Assembly: GCF_014349105.1 (NCBI RefSeq)
Contig: NZ_JACSJI010000003.1
Coordinates: 1-64,000 of the forward strand
DNA from: Caulobacter sp. 17J80-11
GTDB lineage: Bacteria; Pseudomonadota; Alphaproteobacteria; Caulobacterales; Caulobacteraceae
DNA: 64,000 nt
Direction of reading: 5' to 3'
Shown here: piece after piece, positions 16,476-23,885 of the stretch
How positions within the stretch are numbered: position 1 is the stretch's first letter
Layout: every line of letters begins with the position of its first letter
The notes under the pieces: model-generated
Databases searched by the model: none
What the model was told of the DNA's origin: nothing
Seen by the model: only the letters and a program-made list of their open reading frames with translations
Made by a program: the position numbers and the translations under genes

Positions 16476-16856
16476 GTGCTTTACTTGCTCAACGACGCGG
16501 TGTTCGACATCGACCCGAAAGGTCTGGTCACCCCGCACGACGCGCGCCGCTTCGAGGCGCTCAGCCTGGCCTATGTGATCGGCCTGGGCCGCGAACTGTT
16601 CGCCGAAGACCCGCTGCTGCACCGGAACGATCCGGAGCGCGCGCGGCGCCTGGCCTGGCTGCTGGCGACCAAGCAGCCCGACGCCAACGCCGCCCTGTTC
16701 ATGGCGCCTGCCGCCGGCTGCCCGCCCGAACGCGTCGGGGCCCGCTTCGCCAGCCTCTCCGAAGAGATGATCCGCGCGCTGGACGCGAAGAACCGCGAGG
16801 GCGAGCTGGACGTGAAGAGCGCCGACAAGAAGGTCTGGAAGCGCTTGGCGGCCTGA
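16476..16856 (+). CDS. Conserved hypothetical protein, 126 residues
   Basis: Starts at a GTG at 16476 and encodes a soluble, helix-rich protein (LLNDAVFDIDPKGLVTPHDA at the start, RRLAWLLATKQPDANAALFM in the middle) without signal peptide or membrane segment. I recognise no family. Codon usage is strongly GC3-rich like its neighbours and the frame is intact. It lies 75 bases after the DUF1491 gene and may share its transcript. A hairpin about 58 bases after the stop could end that transcript. Confidence 0.7.
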   Translation: MLYLLNDAVFDIDPKGLVTPHDARRFEALSLAYVIGLGRELFAEDPLLHRNDPERARRLAWLLATKQPDANAALFMAPAAGCPPERVGARFASLSEEMIRALDAKNREGELDVKSADKKVWKRLAA

Positions 16857-16914
16857 CCGCCGCCCGCGGCGTCCGCGCCGCCCGTCCCAAATTCCGGATC
16901 GTCGACCGACGTAT

Positions 16915-16936
16915 GGCGGAGCCGCGCGGCTCCGCC
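16915..16936. terminator. Perfect 9-bp hairpin between 16476-16856 and the peptidase gene
   Basis: GGCGGAGCC (16915-16923) pairs perfectly with GGCTCCGCC (16928-16936) around GCGC, followed by TATTGTCG. It probably ends the upstream transcript, though the T-run is poor. Confidence 0.5.
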
Positions 16937-16975
16937 TATTGTCGCGCCCGGTCTCGGTACAGCTTGGGGGCGAGC

Positions 16976-18475
16976 GTGGGGCGGAATCTCAGGGGCTTCA
17001 TCGGGGCGTGCGCCCTGGCGTTCGCGGTCCTGGCGGGATGCGGCCCGGCCCAGGCGGCCGGCTGGCTGAAGGCGGAGAGCAAGCACTTCGTCGTCTACGG
17101 CCAGCTCGACGAGCGCATGCTGCGCGACTACGCCCAGAACCTGGAAGAATTCGACGCCGTGCTGCGCCTGTTCCACGGCGTGGCCGACACCGAGGCGTCG
17201 CCGCGGAAGTTCGAGATCTACCTCGTCAACAACGCGAACTTTCGTCGGGTGTATCCGCACGCCCCGGACGGCGTGGTCGGCTTCTACATCCCCGCGCCGC
17301 GGGATCTGTACGCGGTGGCGATGCGGACGGGGAGCGACAAGGACACCAACGACTACGCGTTCCACGAGTACGTCCATCACTTCATGATGCAGAACTTCCC
17401 CTACGCCTATCCGGCGTGGATGGTGGAAGGCTGGGCCGAGTACTTCATGACGGTCGACGTCCGCCCGGACCGGATCGACATCGGCCGGTACAGCGACATG
17501 CGCGCCGGAACCCTGTTCGCCAGCTGGATGCCCCTGAAGGACCTGCTCGGAAAGTCGGTCTGGCAGATCGACGGGGAGCAGCGTGGGGCCTTCTACGCCC
17601 AGGCGTGGCTGCTGGTGCACTACATGCAGGCGACGCCGGAGCGGCACGCCCAGCTGACGGCCTATCTGCGGGCGGTCGGCCAGGGCGGCGAGGACCCGGT
17701 GGCGGCGATGACGCGCGTGACCGGCCAGACCCTTCCGGCCCTCGAACAGGCGATGCGCGACTACATCGACGGCAAGTTCTTCTACCGAACCCTCAGTCCC
17801 AAGCCGCCGATCGATGCCGAGGTCAAGATCACGGCCCTGCCGGCCTCGGCCGGCGATCTCCTGATGGAGGTGCAGCGCATGAAGCGCGGGGTCGAGAAGG
17901 AGGACCGCGCCAGGTTCGTCGCCGACGTGCGCAAGCGGGCGGCCAAGTACGAGGGCGACCGCTTCGCCCAGCTCGCCCTGGCCAATGTGGAGATCGATTA
18001 CGGAGCCCGCGCGATCGGCGAGGACATCCTCCAGCGCATGCTCAAGGCGAACCCCGACGACGTGGAGGCGCTGCGGCTGATGGCTGAAAGCTGCCTGCAG
18101 GCGGGCGACGCCGATCCCGACCGGCGCGCCGAGTACTTCGCCAAGGCGCGGCCCTACCTGGCCCGCGCCAACAAGCTGGTCCCCGACCACTACCAGACCC
18201 TGTACGCCTACGCCCGATCGCGTTCGACCGATCCGGACTATCCGTCCGAGAACACGTTGAACGTCCTGCTGCTCAGCCATCAGCTCGCGCCGCAGGTCAC
18301 CGAGATCAGCCTGAAGACGGCCGACGCCCTGATCCGGCGGGACCGCAAGGACGAGGCGCGCACGCTGCTCAAGATCCTCGCCAATGCGCCCCACCGCGGC
18401 GCCGACGCGGAAGCGGCCAAGGCGATGCTCGCCCGCCTCGACGCGCCGGCGAAGACCGCAGAGGCCGGCGGCTGA
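16976..18475 (+). CDS. Gluzincin-like metallopeptidase lipoprotein with TPR tail
   Basis: A 499-residue protein starting at GTG 16976. The N-terminus ends in LAFAVLAGCG, a lipobox with Cys22. A zinc-peptidase domain follows: His130-Glu131-x-x-His134 (HEYVHH), with Glu155 (EGWAEYF) as the likely third ligand, the arrangement of peptidase-MA/DUF1570-like gluzincins. The C-terminal half (about 270-490) is helical with TPR-like repeats (for example NPDDVEALRLMAESCLQAGD). It is probably an outer- or inner-membrane lipoprotein acting on periplasmic proteins. Substrate unknown; protease activity is inferred from the motif. Confidence 0.8.
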   Translation: MGRNLRGFIGACALAFAVLAGCGPAQAAGWLKAESKHFVVYGQLDERMLRDYAQNLEEFDAVLRLFHGVADTEASPRKFEIYLVNNANFRRVYPHAPDGVVGFYIPAPRDLYAVAMRTGSDKDTNDYAFHEYVHHFMMQNFPYAYPAWMVEGWAEYFMTVDVRPDRIDIGRYSDMRAGTLFASWMPLKDLLGKSVWQIDGEQRGAFYAQAWLLVHYMQATPERHAQLTAYLRAVGQGGEDPVAAMTRVTGQTLPALEQAMRDYIDGKFFYRTLSPKPPIDAEVKITALPASAGDLLMEVQRMKRGVEKEDRARFVADVRKRAAKYEGDRFAQLALANVEIDYGARAIGEDILQRMLKANPDDVEALRLMAESCLQAGDADPDRRAEYFAKARPYLARANKLVPDHYQTLYAYARSRSTDPDYPSENTLNVLLLSHQLAPQVTEISLKTADALIRRDRKDEARTLLKILANAPHRGADAEAAKAMLARLDAPAKTAEAGG

Positions 18476-18548
18476 GGCGCGTGCGGATGCGGCCCGCGCG
18501 CAGGGCCGCGTTGCCACGCCGCCTCGCGTCGGCTAACCCGGCGGCCGC

Positions 18549-20159
18549 ATGTCCAAGACCTCTCCCGCCGCCGAAGCCGCCCGCCGGCGCACCTTCGCCA
18601 TCATCTCGCACCCCGACGCCGGCAAGACGACGCTGACCGAGCACCTGCTGCTGGCCGGCGACGCCATCCGGGCGGCCGGCGCGGTGCGCGCGCGCGGCGA
18701 GAACCGCCGCACCCGCTCCGACTGGATGAAGATCGAGCGCGAGCGCGGCATCTCCGTCTCGGCCTCGGTGATGACCTTCGAGCACGAGGGGTTGATGTTC
18801 AACCTGCTCGACACCCCGGGCCACGAGGACTTCTCGGAAGACACCTACCGGACCCTGACGGCGGCCGACGCCGCGGTCATGGTGCTGGACGCCGCCAAGG
18901 GCATCGAGCCGCAGACCCTGAAGCTGTTCGAGGTCTGCCGCCTGCGCGACATCCCGATCCTGACCTTCATCAACAAGATGGACCGTGAGGCCCAGGATCC
19001 GTTCGCCCTGCTGGACGAGATCAGCTCCAAGCTGGCCCTGGATCCCGCGCCGCTCTACTGGCCGGCCGGCTCGGGCGGCCGCTTCAAGGGCGTGCTGAAC
19101 CTGCAGGACCGCAGCTTCCTGCCCTTCGCCAAGAAAACCGGCGGCGCGGCCGCCGAGGACGAGGGCCATCCCGGCGCGGTCGACTTCGACAGCGCCGACA
19201 TCGAGCGCTTCCTCGACAAGGCCGAGCGTGAGGAGGTCGAGGAAGGCGGCATGCTGGTGACCGACGCCTCCAAGCCGTTCGACCCGCAAGCCTTCCTGGA
19301 AGGCCACATGACCCCGGTGTTCTTCGGCTCGGCCCTGCGCCACTTCGGCGTCGACCAGCTGCTGCACGGCCTGGGGACCTACGCCCCGCCGCCGAAGATC
19401 GTGAAGGCCGAGAAGGCCGGGGCCGAAAGCCACGTCGCCCCCGGGAGCGACGAGGTCACCGGCTTCGTGTTCAAGGTCCAGGCGAACATGGACCCCAACC
19501 ACCGCGACCGCATCGCCATGGTGCGCCTGTGCTCGGGCGCCTTCCGCCGCGGCATGAAGATGAAGGTGCAGAACACCGGCCGGCAGCTGTCGGTCAACGC
19601 GCCGATCATGTTCTTCGCCTCGGACCGCGAGCTGGCCGAGGAGGCCTATGCCGGCGACGTCATCGGCATCCCCAACCACGGCGTGCTGCGCGTCGGCGAC
19701 AGCCTGTCGGAGACCGGGACCCTGCGCTTCGCCGGCCTGCCCAACTTCGCTCCGGAAATCCTGCAGCGCGTGCGCGTGAAGGATCCGCTGAAGGCCAAGC
19801 ACCTCAAAAAGGCGCTGGAAGGCCTGGCCGAGGAGGGCGTGACCCAGCTGTTCCGCCCGCGCATCGGGGCCGACTTCATCGTCGGCGCCGTCGGCCAGCT
19901 GCAGTTCGAGGTCATGGCCGACCGCCTGGGCAACGAATACGCGCTCGACGTGATCTTCGAGCCGAGCCCCTATGCCGAAGCCCGCTGGCTGGCCGGCGAC
20001 AAGGCCGACGTCGAGGACTTCATCAACAAGCACCAGTCGGCCATCGGCTCGGACATCGACGAACAGCCGGTGTTCCTGGGCAAGTCGTCCTGGGAGATCG
20101 GCTACGTCGCCGACCGCTATCCGAAGGTCCGCTTCCAGAAGACCAAGGAACGCGGGTAA
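18549..20159 (+). CDS. prfC: Peptide chain release factor 3
   Basis: A 536-residue translational GTPase. The G motifs are visible: SHPDAGKTTLTEHLL (P-loop), RGISVSAS (switch I), DTPGHEDFSE (G3) and INKMDRE (G4). Domain II (about 300-390) and the RF3-type C-terminal domain (GADFIVGAVGQLQFEVMADRL) follow. RF3 uses GTP to recycle RF1 and RF2 from the ribosome after peptide release. Length and domain order are normal. The downstream TonB-like gene begins 25 bases after the stop. Confidence 0.95.
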   Translation: MSKTSPAAEAARRRTFAIISHPDAGKTTLTEHLLLAGDAIRAAGAVRARGENRRTRSDWMKIERERGISVSASVMTFEHEGLMFNLLDTPGHEDFSEDTYRTLTAADAAVMVLDAAKGIEPQTLKLFEVCRLRDIPILTFINKMDREAQDPFALLDEISSKLALDPAPLYWPAGSGGRFKGVLNLQDRSFLPFAKKTGGAAAEDEGHPGAVDFDSADIERFLDKAEREEVEEGGMLVTDASKPFDPQAFLEGHMTPVFFGSALRHFGVDQLLHGLGTYAPPPKIVKAEKAGAESHVAPGSDEVTGFVFKVQANMDPNHRDRIAMVRLCSGAFRRGMKMKVQNTGRQLSVNAPIMFFASDRELAEEAYAGDVIGIPNHGVLRVGDSLSETGTLRFAGLPNFAPEILQRVRVKDPLKAKHLKKALEGLAEEGVTQLFRPRIGADFIVGAVGQLQFEVMADRLGNEYALDVIFEPSPYAEARWLAGDKADVEDFINKHQSAIGSDIDEQPVFLGKSSWEIGYVADRYPKVRFQKTKERG

Positions 20160-20163
20160 AGCT

Positions 20164-20184
20164 GGCTCCCTCAGGGGGGGAGCC
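20164..20184 (+). promoter_or_regulatory. Hairpin enclosing the Shine-Dalgarno sequence of 20185-20829
   Basis: GGCTCCC (20164-20170) pairs with GGGAGCC (20178-20184) around TCAGGGG, directly abutting the ATG at 20185. The G-run and GGGAG that would serve as ribosome binding site lie inside the hairpin, so translation may depend on its opening or on ribosomes arriving from prfC. Confidence 0.45.
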
Positions 20185-20829
20185 ATGACACTTTCGACAG
20201 CACTTGTGGTTCTGGCGCTGCTCGGCGCCGATCCTGCGGTGGATCCGTCCATCCCGCCGCCGGTCGTGACGCCGCCGCGGGCCGAAGCGCCGCGGATGAT
20301 CACCGCCCCGCAATGGGCCAGCCTACCCGGGTATGCCGACCTGGAGCGCTTCTTCCCGCGCGACGCGCAGGTATTCGACGTCGCCGGTAAAGCTACGATC
20401 GAGTGCGTCGTCAGGGCCGACGGCGCGCTCGTGAACTGCGCGGTGCTCGACGAGAACCCGGTCGGCTGGGGCTTCGGGGCCGCGACCGTCGCCGCCGCGG
20501 ACGCATTCCGGATGCGTCCGACCGTGGGAGGGCGGTCCGTGGAAGGCGCCCGGGTTCGCGTGCCGGTTCGCTGGACGCTGGACGGAAGCCTCGACAACAG
20601 CGCGGTCTGCGCCGTGTTTGAGGCGGCCCGTCCTGGTCCGGACCGCAAGGCGCGCGTGGCGGCCTTCCAAGCGGCGATCGAGGCGCAGGGGGAAGAGCCG
20701 AAGGTGGCGAAGGCGCGCGCCAAGTATGAGGCCGACAAAGCAACGAACTTGGGCAAGGCGTACCCGGAGCGTATGTCCGGCTTGCTCGCCCACTGCCAGT
20801 CGGCGGCCGCTGCTACGCGAGTTCCGTAA
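20185..20829 (+). CDS. TonB-C-terminal-domain-like exported protein
   Basis: A 214-residue protein. A short hydrophobic start (MTLSTALVVLALLGA) is followed by a proline-rich stretch (PSIPPPVVTPPRAEAP) and then a TonB-CTD-like fold (about residues 60-130: GKATIECVVRADGALVNCAVLDENP, FGAATVAAADAFRMRP, GARVRVPVRWTL), with a helical C-terminus after it. There is no obvious membrane-spanning TonB anchor beyond the signal, so it is more likely a periplasmic protein of the TonB-like fold than an energy transducer. It is separated by a hairpin from prfC and convergent with ogt. Confidence 0.75.
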   Translation: MTLSTALVVLALLGADPAVDPSIPPPVVTPPRAEAPRMITAPQWASLPGYADLERFFPRDAQVFDVAGKATIECVVRADGALVNCAVLDENPVGWGFGAATVAAADAFRMRPTVGGRSVEGARVRVPVRWTLDGSLDNSAVCAVFEAARPGPDRKARVAAFQAAIEAQGEEPKVAKARAKYEADKATNLGKAYPERMSGLLAHCQSAAAATRVP

Positions 20830-20838
20830 CGCGCCGGT

Positions 20839-21411
20839 CTACCGCCCCCGCTTCGGTGCGATCGAGATCTCGGCGTCGAACAGGGTGGGTTGGTCGCTGG
20901 TCCTGGCGCTCTCGATGGTCAGCATGCGCGCCTTGGTCGACACGCCGCCGGGCGCTGAGAAGCCGCCGGCCTTGCCGTCGGCGCCCAGCACCCGGTGGCA
21001 GGGCACGATGATCGGGATCGGATTGGCGCCCAGCGCCCGGCCCACCGCCTGGGCCGCGCCCGGCTCGCCCAGGTCCTTCGCGATCGCGCCGTAGGTGCGC
21101 GTCTCGCCCGGCGGGATGCGTAAGGCCAGGTCGTAGACGCGCCGCTCGAACGGCGAGGCGCCTTCGAGGTCCAGTGGAACGTCGGAGAAGTCGATCGACT
21201 GGCCTTCCAGGAGGCCGACCACCTGCTCGACCGCGCGGGCGATCTGCGGCGGCGGGGCCTGCTCCTGCGCGCCCGGACAGCGCTTCAGCAGCCGCGCGCG
21301 CGTGGCCGCGTCGTCGCCCTCGGGCAGGGACACGGCCGCGACGCCGGCCTCGCTCCAGGCCAGTCCGCAGCGGCCGACCGCGGTGTCGAACAGGGTGTAG
21401 CCGTGGGTCAT
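20839..21411 (-). CDS. ogt: Methylated-DNA--[protein]-cysteine S-methyltransferase
   Basis: A 190-residue Ogt/MGMT protein. The methyl-acceptor is Cys138 in IIVPCHRVLGADG. The helix-turn-helix with the arginine finger precedes it (RTYGAIAKDLGEPGAAQAVGRAL). The N-terminal 85 residues form the usual RNase-H-like domain. It repairs O6-alkylguanine by irreversible transfer to the cysteine. There is no AraC or AlkA fusion, so it is an Ogt-type rather than Ada-type enzyme. It starts 28 bases downstream of the DUF938 gene, possibly in one transcript. Confidence 0.92.
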   Translation of the reverse strand: MTHGYTLFDTAVGRCGLAWSEAGVAAVSLPEGDDAATRARLLKRCPGAQEQAPPPQIARAVEQVVGLLEGQSIDFSDVPLDLEGASPFERRVYDLALRIPPGETRTYGAIAKDLGEPGAAQAVGRALGANPIPIIVPCHRVLGADGKAGGFSAPGGVSTKARMLTIESARTSDQPTLFDAEISIAPKRGR

Positions 21412-21438
21412 CGCCCCGATCCTAGCACCCGCCCCGGC

Positions 21439-22056
21439 TCACCGCTTGCGGAACAGGACGCTGAGGTTGTTGGCCGGCATCTCCACCCGCCGGGTGAAGG
21501 CCAGGCCGTGGCTGGCGGCCAGCGCCTTCACCTCGGCCAGGTCGCGCAGGCCCCAGGCCGGGTCACGCGACTTCAGACTCTGGTCGAAGGCCAGGTTGCT
21601 GGGCGCGGTCTCCACCTCGGCCTCCAGGTACGGGCCGTAGAGGTAGAGCAGGCCGCCCGCAGGCAGCACCCGCCCCGCGCCGGCCATCAGCCCCTCCGTC
21701 GCCGCCCAGGGCGAGATGTGGACCATGTTGATGCAGACCACCGCGTCGGCCCGGCTCACCGGCCAGGTCTGCGGCGCCACCGCGTCGAGCGGCAGGGGCG
21801 CAAGCAGGTTGGGAAGGCCGCTCGCCTCACGCCAGGCCTCGATCGAGGCGCGGGCGGTCGGGTCCGGGTCGGTCGGCTGGAAGGTCAGGTCGGGCAGGCC
21901 GGCGGCGAACCAGGCCGCGTGCTCGCCGGTCCCCTCGGCCACGTGCAGCACCAAACCCGAAGCGGGCAGGGCCGCGCGCAGCACCTCGAGGATGGGCTCG
22001 CGGTTGCGCAGGGCGGCGGGGGAGGAGAGGGCGGCGGGCGGTGACTGATTGAGCAT
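21439..22056 (-). CDS. DUF938 family SAM-dependent methyltransferase
   Basis: A 205-residue protein of the DUF938 (PF06080) family: SPAALRNREPILEVLRAALP at the N-terminus, motif I VLHVAEGTGEHAAWFA, FQPTDPDPTA after strand 2, and INMVHISPWAATEGLM at motif IV. The family is a class I Rossmann methyltransferase without an assigned substrate. Some relatives sit near DNA-repair genes, and here it precedes ogt, but this does not identify a substrate. Confidence 0.85.
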   Translation of the reverse strand: MLNQSPPAALSSPAALRNREPILEVLRAALPASGLVLHVAEGTGEHAAWFAAGLPDLTFQPTDPDPTARASIEAWREASGLPNLLAPLPLDAVAPQTWPVSRADAVVCINMVHISPWAATEGLMAGAGRVLPAGGLLYLYGPYLEAEVETAPSNLAFDQSLKSRDPAWGLRDLAEVKALAASHGLAFTRRVEMPANNLSVLFRKR

Positions 22057-22065
22057 CAGGGGCCT

Positions 22066-22275
22066 TCAGAAGGCTGCACCAACTAGCGCTGCGATCACAA
22101 CGGATAGCAGGGTGATGATACCCGCACCGAACAACACGAGCGGCACCAGCTTCGGGACTTGGTCGATGCCGCGTCCGCTACCTGCAACCTCAAACAGCCG
22201 AAACACAGACACTTTGAGGGTGTCGGTATCGTGATCGTTTTTTGACGGGGGTGAAATCAAGACGGAGTGCTCCAT
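22066..22275 (-). CDS. Possible small tail-anchored membrane protein
   Basis: A 69-residue reading frame with a polar N-terminus (MEHSVLISPPSKNDHDTDTL) and one C-terminal hydrophobic segment (about residues 43-68, LVPLVLFGAGIITLLSVVIA). The region is visibly less GC-rich than its surroundings, the codon bias is weaker and I see no good ribosome binding site before the ATG. It may be a recently acquired or spurious frame. If it is not a gene, 22057-22496 is a 440-bp non-coding stretch. Confidence 0.35.
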   Translation of the reverse strand: MEHSVLISPPSKNDHDTDTLKVSVFRLFEVAGSGRGIDQVPKLVPLVLFGAGIITLLSVVIAALVGAAF

Positions 22276-22496
22276 TAGCGAATCACTGCGTCCTGTCAGG
22301 GGGTATGGGGGGCCGACTCATCGTGCCGCGCAAGAGGCCCCCGCGTGCCATGGCGGGGATTTATGTTCACGAGACGTTCTGACGGCGCGTCGGAACCGCG
22401 GTGAATAGCGCTTCCCATGTACACTTCGGCCCACTCGTTCACGGGCGTTCAGCTCTGTCCTGCTCGATGCAGAAACTCTCCACCCTGAAAACGAAT
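22276..22496. other. Non-coding stretch without recognisable content
   Basis: No frame with normal codon bias, tRNA, repeat family or riboswitch was found here. It separates the small doubtful frame from the terminator of the SH3 gene. GC content is lower than in the neighbouring genes. Confidence 0.5.
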
Positions 22497-22527
22497 GACG
22501 CCGCCCCGGGGGGAGCGGGGCGGCGTC
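22497..22527 (-). terminator. Terminator of the glycine-zipper/SH3 gene
   Basis: GACGCCGCCCC (22497-22507) pairs perfectly with GGGGCGGCGTC (22517-22527). On the minus strand it lies 26 bases after the stop of the gene ending at 22554 and is followed by ATTCGTTTTC. Stem length is convincing, the T-tract is moderate. Confidence 0.7.
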
Positions 22528-22553
22528 GTCGTAGCGGCGGCTAGGGGGGGGGC

Positions 22554-23165
22554 TTAGTAGCCGCCGCCGTAACGTCCGCTCGAGGGGCGGGCGTAGCTGG
22601 AGTGGACGTAACCGACGCCCACGTTGTTGTGGCCGACCAGCACCCAGTCGCCGGCGTAGGCGAGGGCCTGGAAGTTCTGGCCGGTGTACAGGCCGCCCAG
22701 CTTGCCGGCCTTGGTCGACGGCGCCGAGCGCAGGTTCACGTTGGCGGTGGCCACGTAGTCGCCGCCGCCCTTGCTGAAGCGGGCGGGCGAGACCTGCGGG
22801 GCCAGACGGTAGCCGCCGCTGGAGTAGGTGCCCTTGGGCTCGTCCTTGTACTCGCGCTTGCCGGCGGCGGCCTCGTCGCGCTGCATCTTGCAGCCGGTCC
22901 AGGAGCCCGCGGCCGCGCCGGCCGCGGCGCCGGCCACGGCGCCGGCGGTGCGCTCGTTCTTGGCCACGTTGGAGCCGATCGCCGCGCCGGCCAGCGCGCC
23001 CAGCACCGCGCCGACTTCCTGCTTGCCGCCCTTGGCGTCGCAGTTGGTGATCGAGCCGACGCCGCCGCCGGTGCGCTCTTGCGCCGAAGCGGCCGGGACG
23101 ACGCCGACGAGGGCGATCAGGGCGGCGCCGACGACGGCGGTGCGGAAGGTTGTGGACGTCGACAT
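22554..23165 (-). CDS. Exported glycine-zipper and SH3 domain protein
   Basis: A 203-residue exported protein. Signal peptide MSTSTTFRTAVVGAALIALVGVVPAASA. Residues about 50-92 are an Ala/Gly-rich glycine-zipper pair (GAVLGALAGAAIGSNVA, GAVAGAAAGAAAG) as in outer-membrane or envelope-spanning 17-kDa-antigen-like proteins, with two cysteines flanking (TNCDA, WTGCKM). Residues about 138-195 are a bacterial SH3 domain (YVATANVNLRSAPSTKAGKL, WVLVGHNNVGVGYVHS). It is probably anchored in the envelope and binds peptidoglycan peptides. The gene stands alone with its own terminator. Confidence 0.82.
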   Translation of the reverse strand: MSTSTTFRTAVVGAALIALVGVVPAASAQERTGGGVGSITNCDAKGGKQEVGAVLGALAGAAIGSNVAKNERTAGAVAGAAAGAAAGSWTGCKMQRDEAAAGKREYKDEPKGTYSSGGYRLAPQVSPARFSKGGGDYVATANVNLRSAPSTKAGKLGGLYTGQNFQALAYAGDWVLVGHNNVGVGYVHSSYARPSSGRYGGGY

Positions 23166-23329
23166 GTTCTTCTCCTCGGGGGCTGTCGTGTTCCGATATG
23201 GACAAGCTAGCCCGGCGAAGCTGAACGGCGCGCCGTGGCGAATTGTCAGGTTCTGTTTAGGTTCGTCACCATCGGAACCCCGGTCGCCGGACGCTGCTTT
23301 CCGTACGCTTCCACAGCGAGGAGAGGATC

Positions 23330-23755
23330 ATGGACCGCAAGGCGCGCGCCGTTTGGCGCGGGACCGGCAAGGACGGGACCGGCGAGCTGACCAGCGCCTC
23401 GGGCGTGCTGTCGAACTCGCCCTACAGCTTCAGGACCCGCTTCGAGAACGAGCCGGGCACAAACCCTGAGGAGCTGATCGCGGCGGCGCACGCCGGCTGT
23501 TTCTCCATGGCCTTGGCGTTCCAGCTGCAGGGGGCCGGCTTCACGCCCGACGAACTCCAGACCGAGGCGGTGGTGACCCTTGAATCGGACGGCCAGGGCG
23601 GCTTTCGCATCAGCCGCTCGGCCCTGACCCTGCAGGCCAAGGTCCCCGGCATCGACAAGGCGAAGTTCGACGAGCTGGCCGGCCTGGCGGAAAAGAACTG
23701 CCCGGTGTCGCGTGTGCTGAACGCCGAGATCACCGTGAACGCGACGCTCGGGTGA
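23330..23755 (+). CDS. osmC: OsmC family peroxiredoxin
   Basis: A 141-residue OsmC-type thiol peroxidase. The two catalytic cysteines are in AAAHAGCFSMALA (about residue 58) and KNCPVSRVL (about residue 124). Other family marks are the N-terminal ARAVWRGTGKDG and NPEELIAAAHA. It detoxifies organic hydroperoxides in the cytoplasm, reduced by lipoylated partners or thiols. AGCGAGGAGAGG is a strong ribosome binding site. It ends at a long inverted repeat shared with the convergent SWFGD gene. Confidence 0.92.
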   Translation: MDRKARAVWRGTGKDGTGELTSASGVLSNSPYSFRTRFENEPGTNPEELIAAAHAGCFSMALAFQLQGAGFTPDELQTEAVVTLESDGQGGFRISRSALTLQAKVPGIDKAKFDELAGLAEKNCPVSRVLNAEITVNATLG

Positions 23756-23759
23756 CCAT

Positions 23760-23873
23760 CTCCCTCCCCTTTACGGGGAGGGTGCCCCGAAGGGCCGGGT
23801 GGGGCAGCGGGGGGCGGTCGCTTCCCCACCCTGGCCGCTGACGCGGCCGTCCCTCCCCGTGAAGGGGAGGGAG
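23760..23873. repeat. Long inverted repeat between convergent genes
   Basis: The outer arms CTCCCTCCCC (23760-23769) and GGGGAGGGAG (23864-23873) are inverted. Each end also carries its own small hairpin (CCCTCCCC with GGGGAGGG). Inner arms GGCCGGGTGGGG (23794-23805) and CCCCACCCTGGCC (23824-23836) pair as well. The whole 114 bp folds into one cruciform-like structure between osmC and the SWFGD gene and could terminate both. Confidence 0.7.
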
Positions 23874-23885
23874 AAAGCCTTCAAG

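Noticed and set aside
18369-20756. A 795-residue open frame antisense to prfC
   Set aside because: Spans three real genes and has shadow-frame composition.
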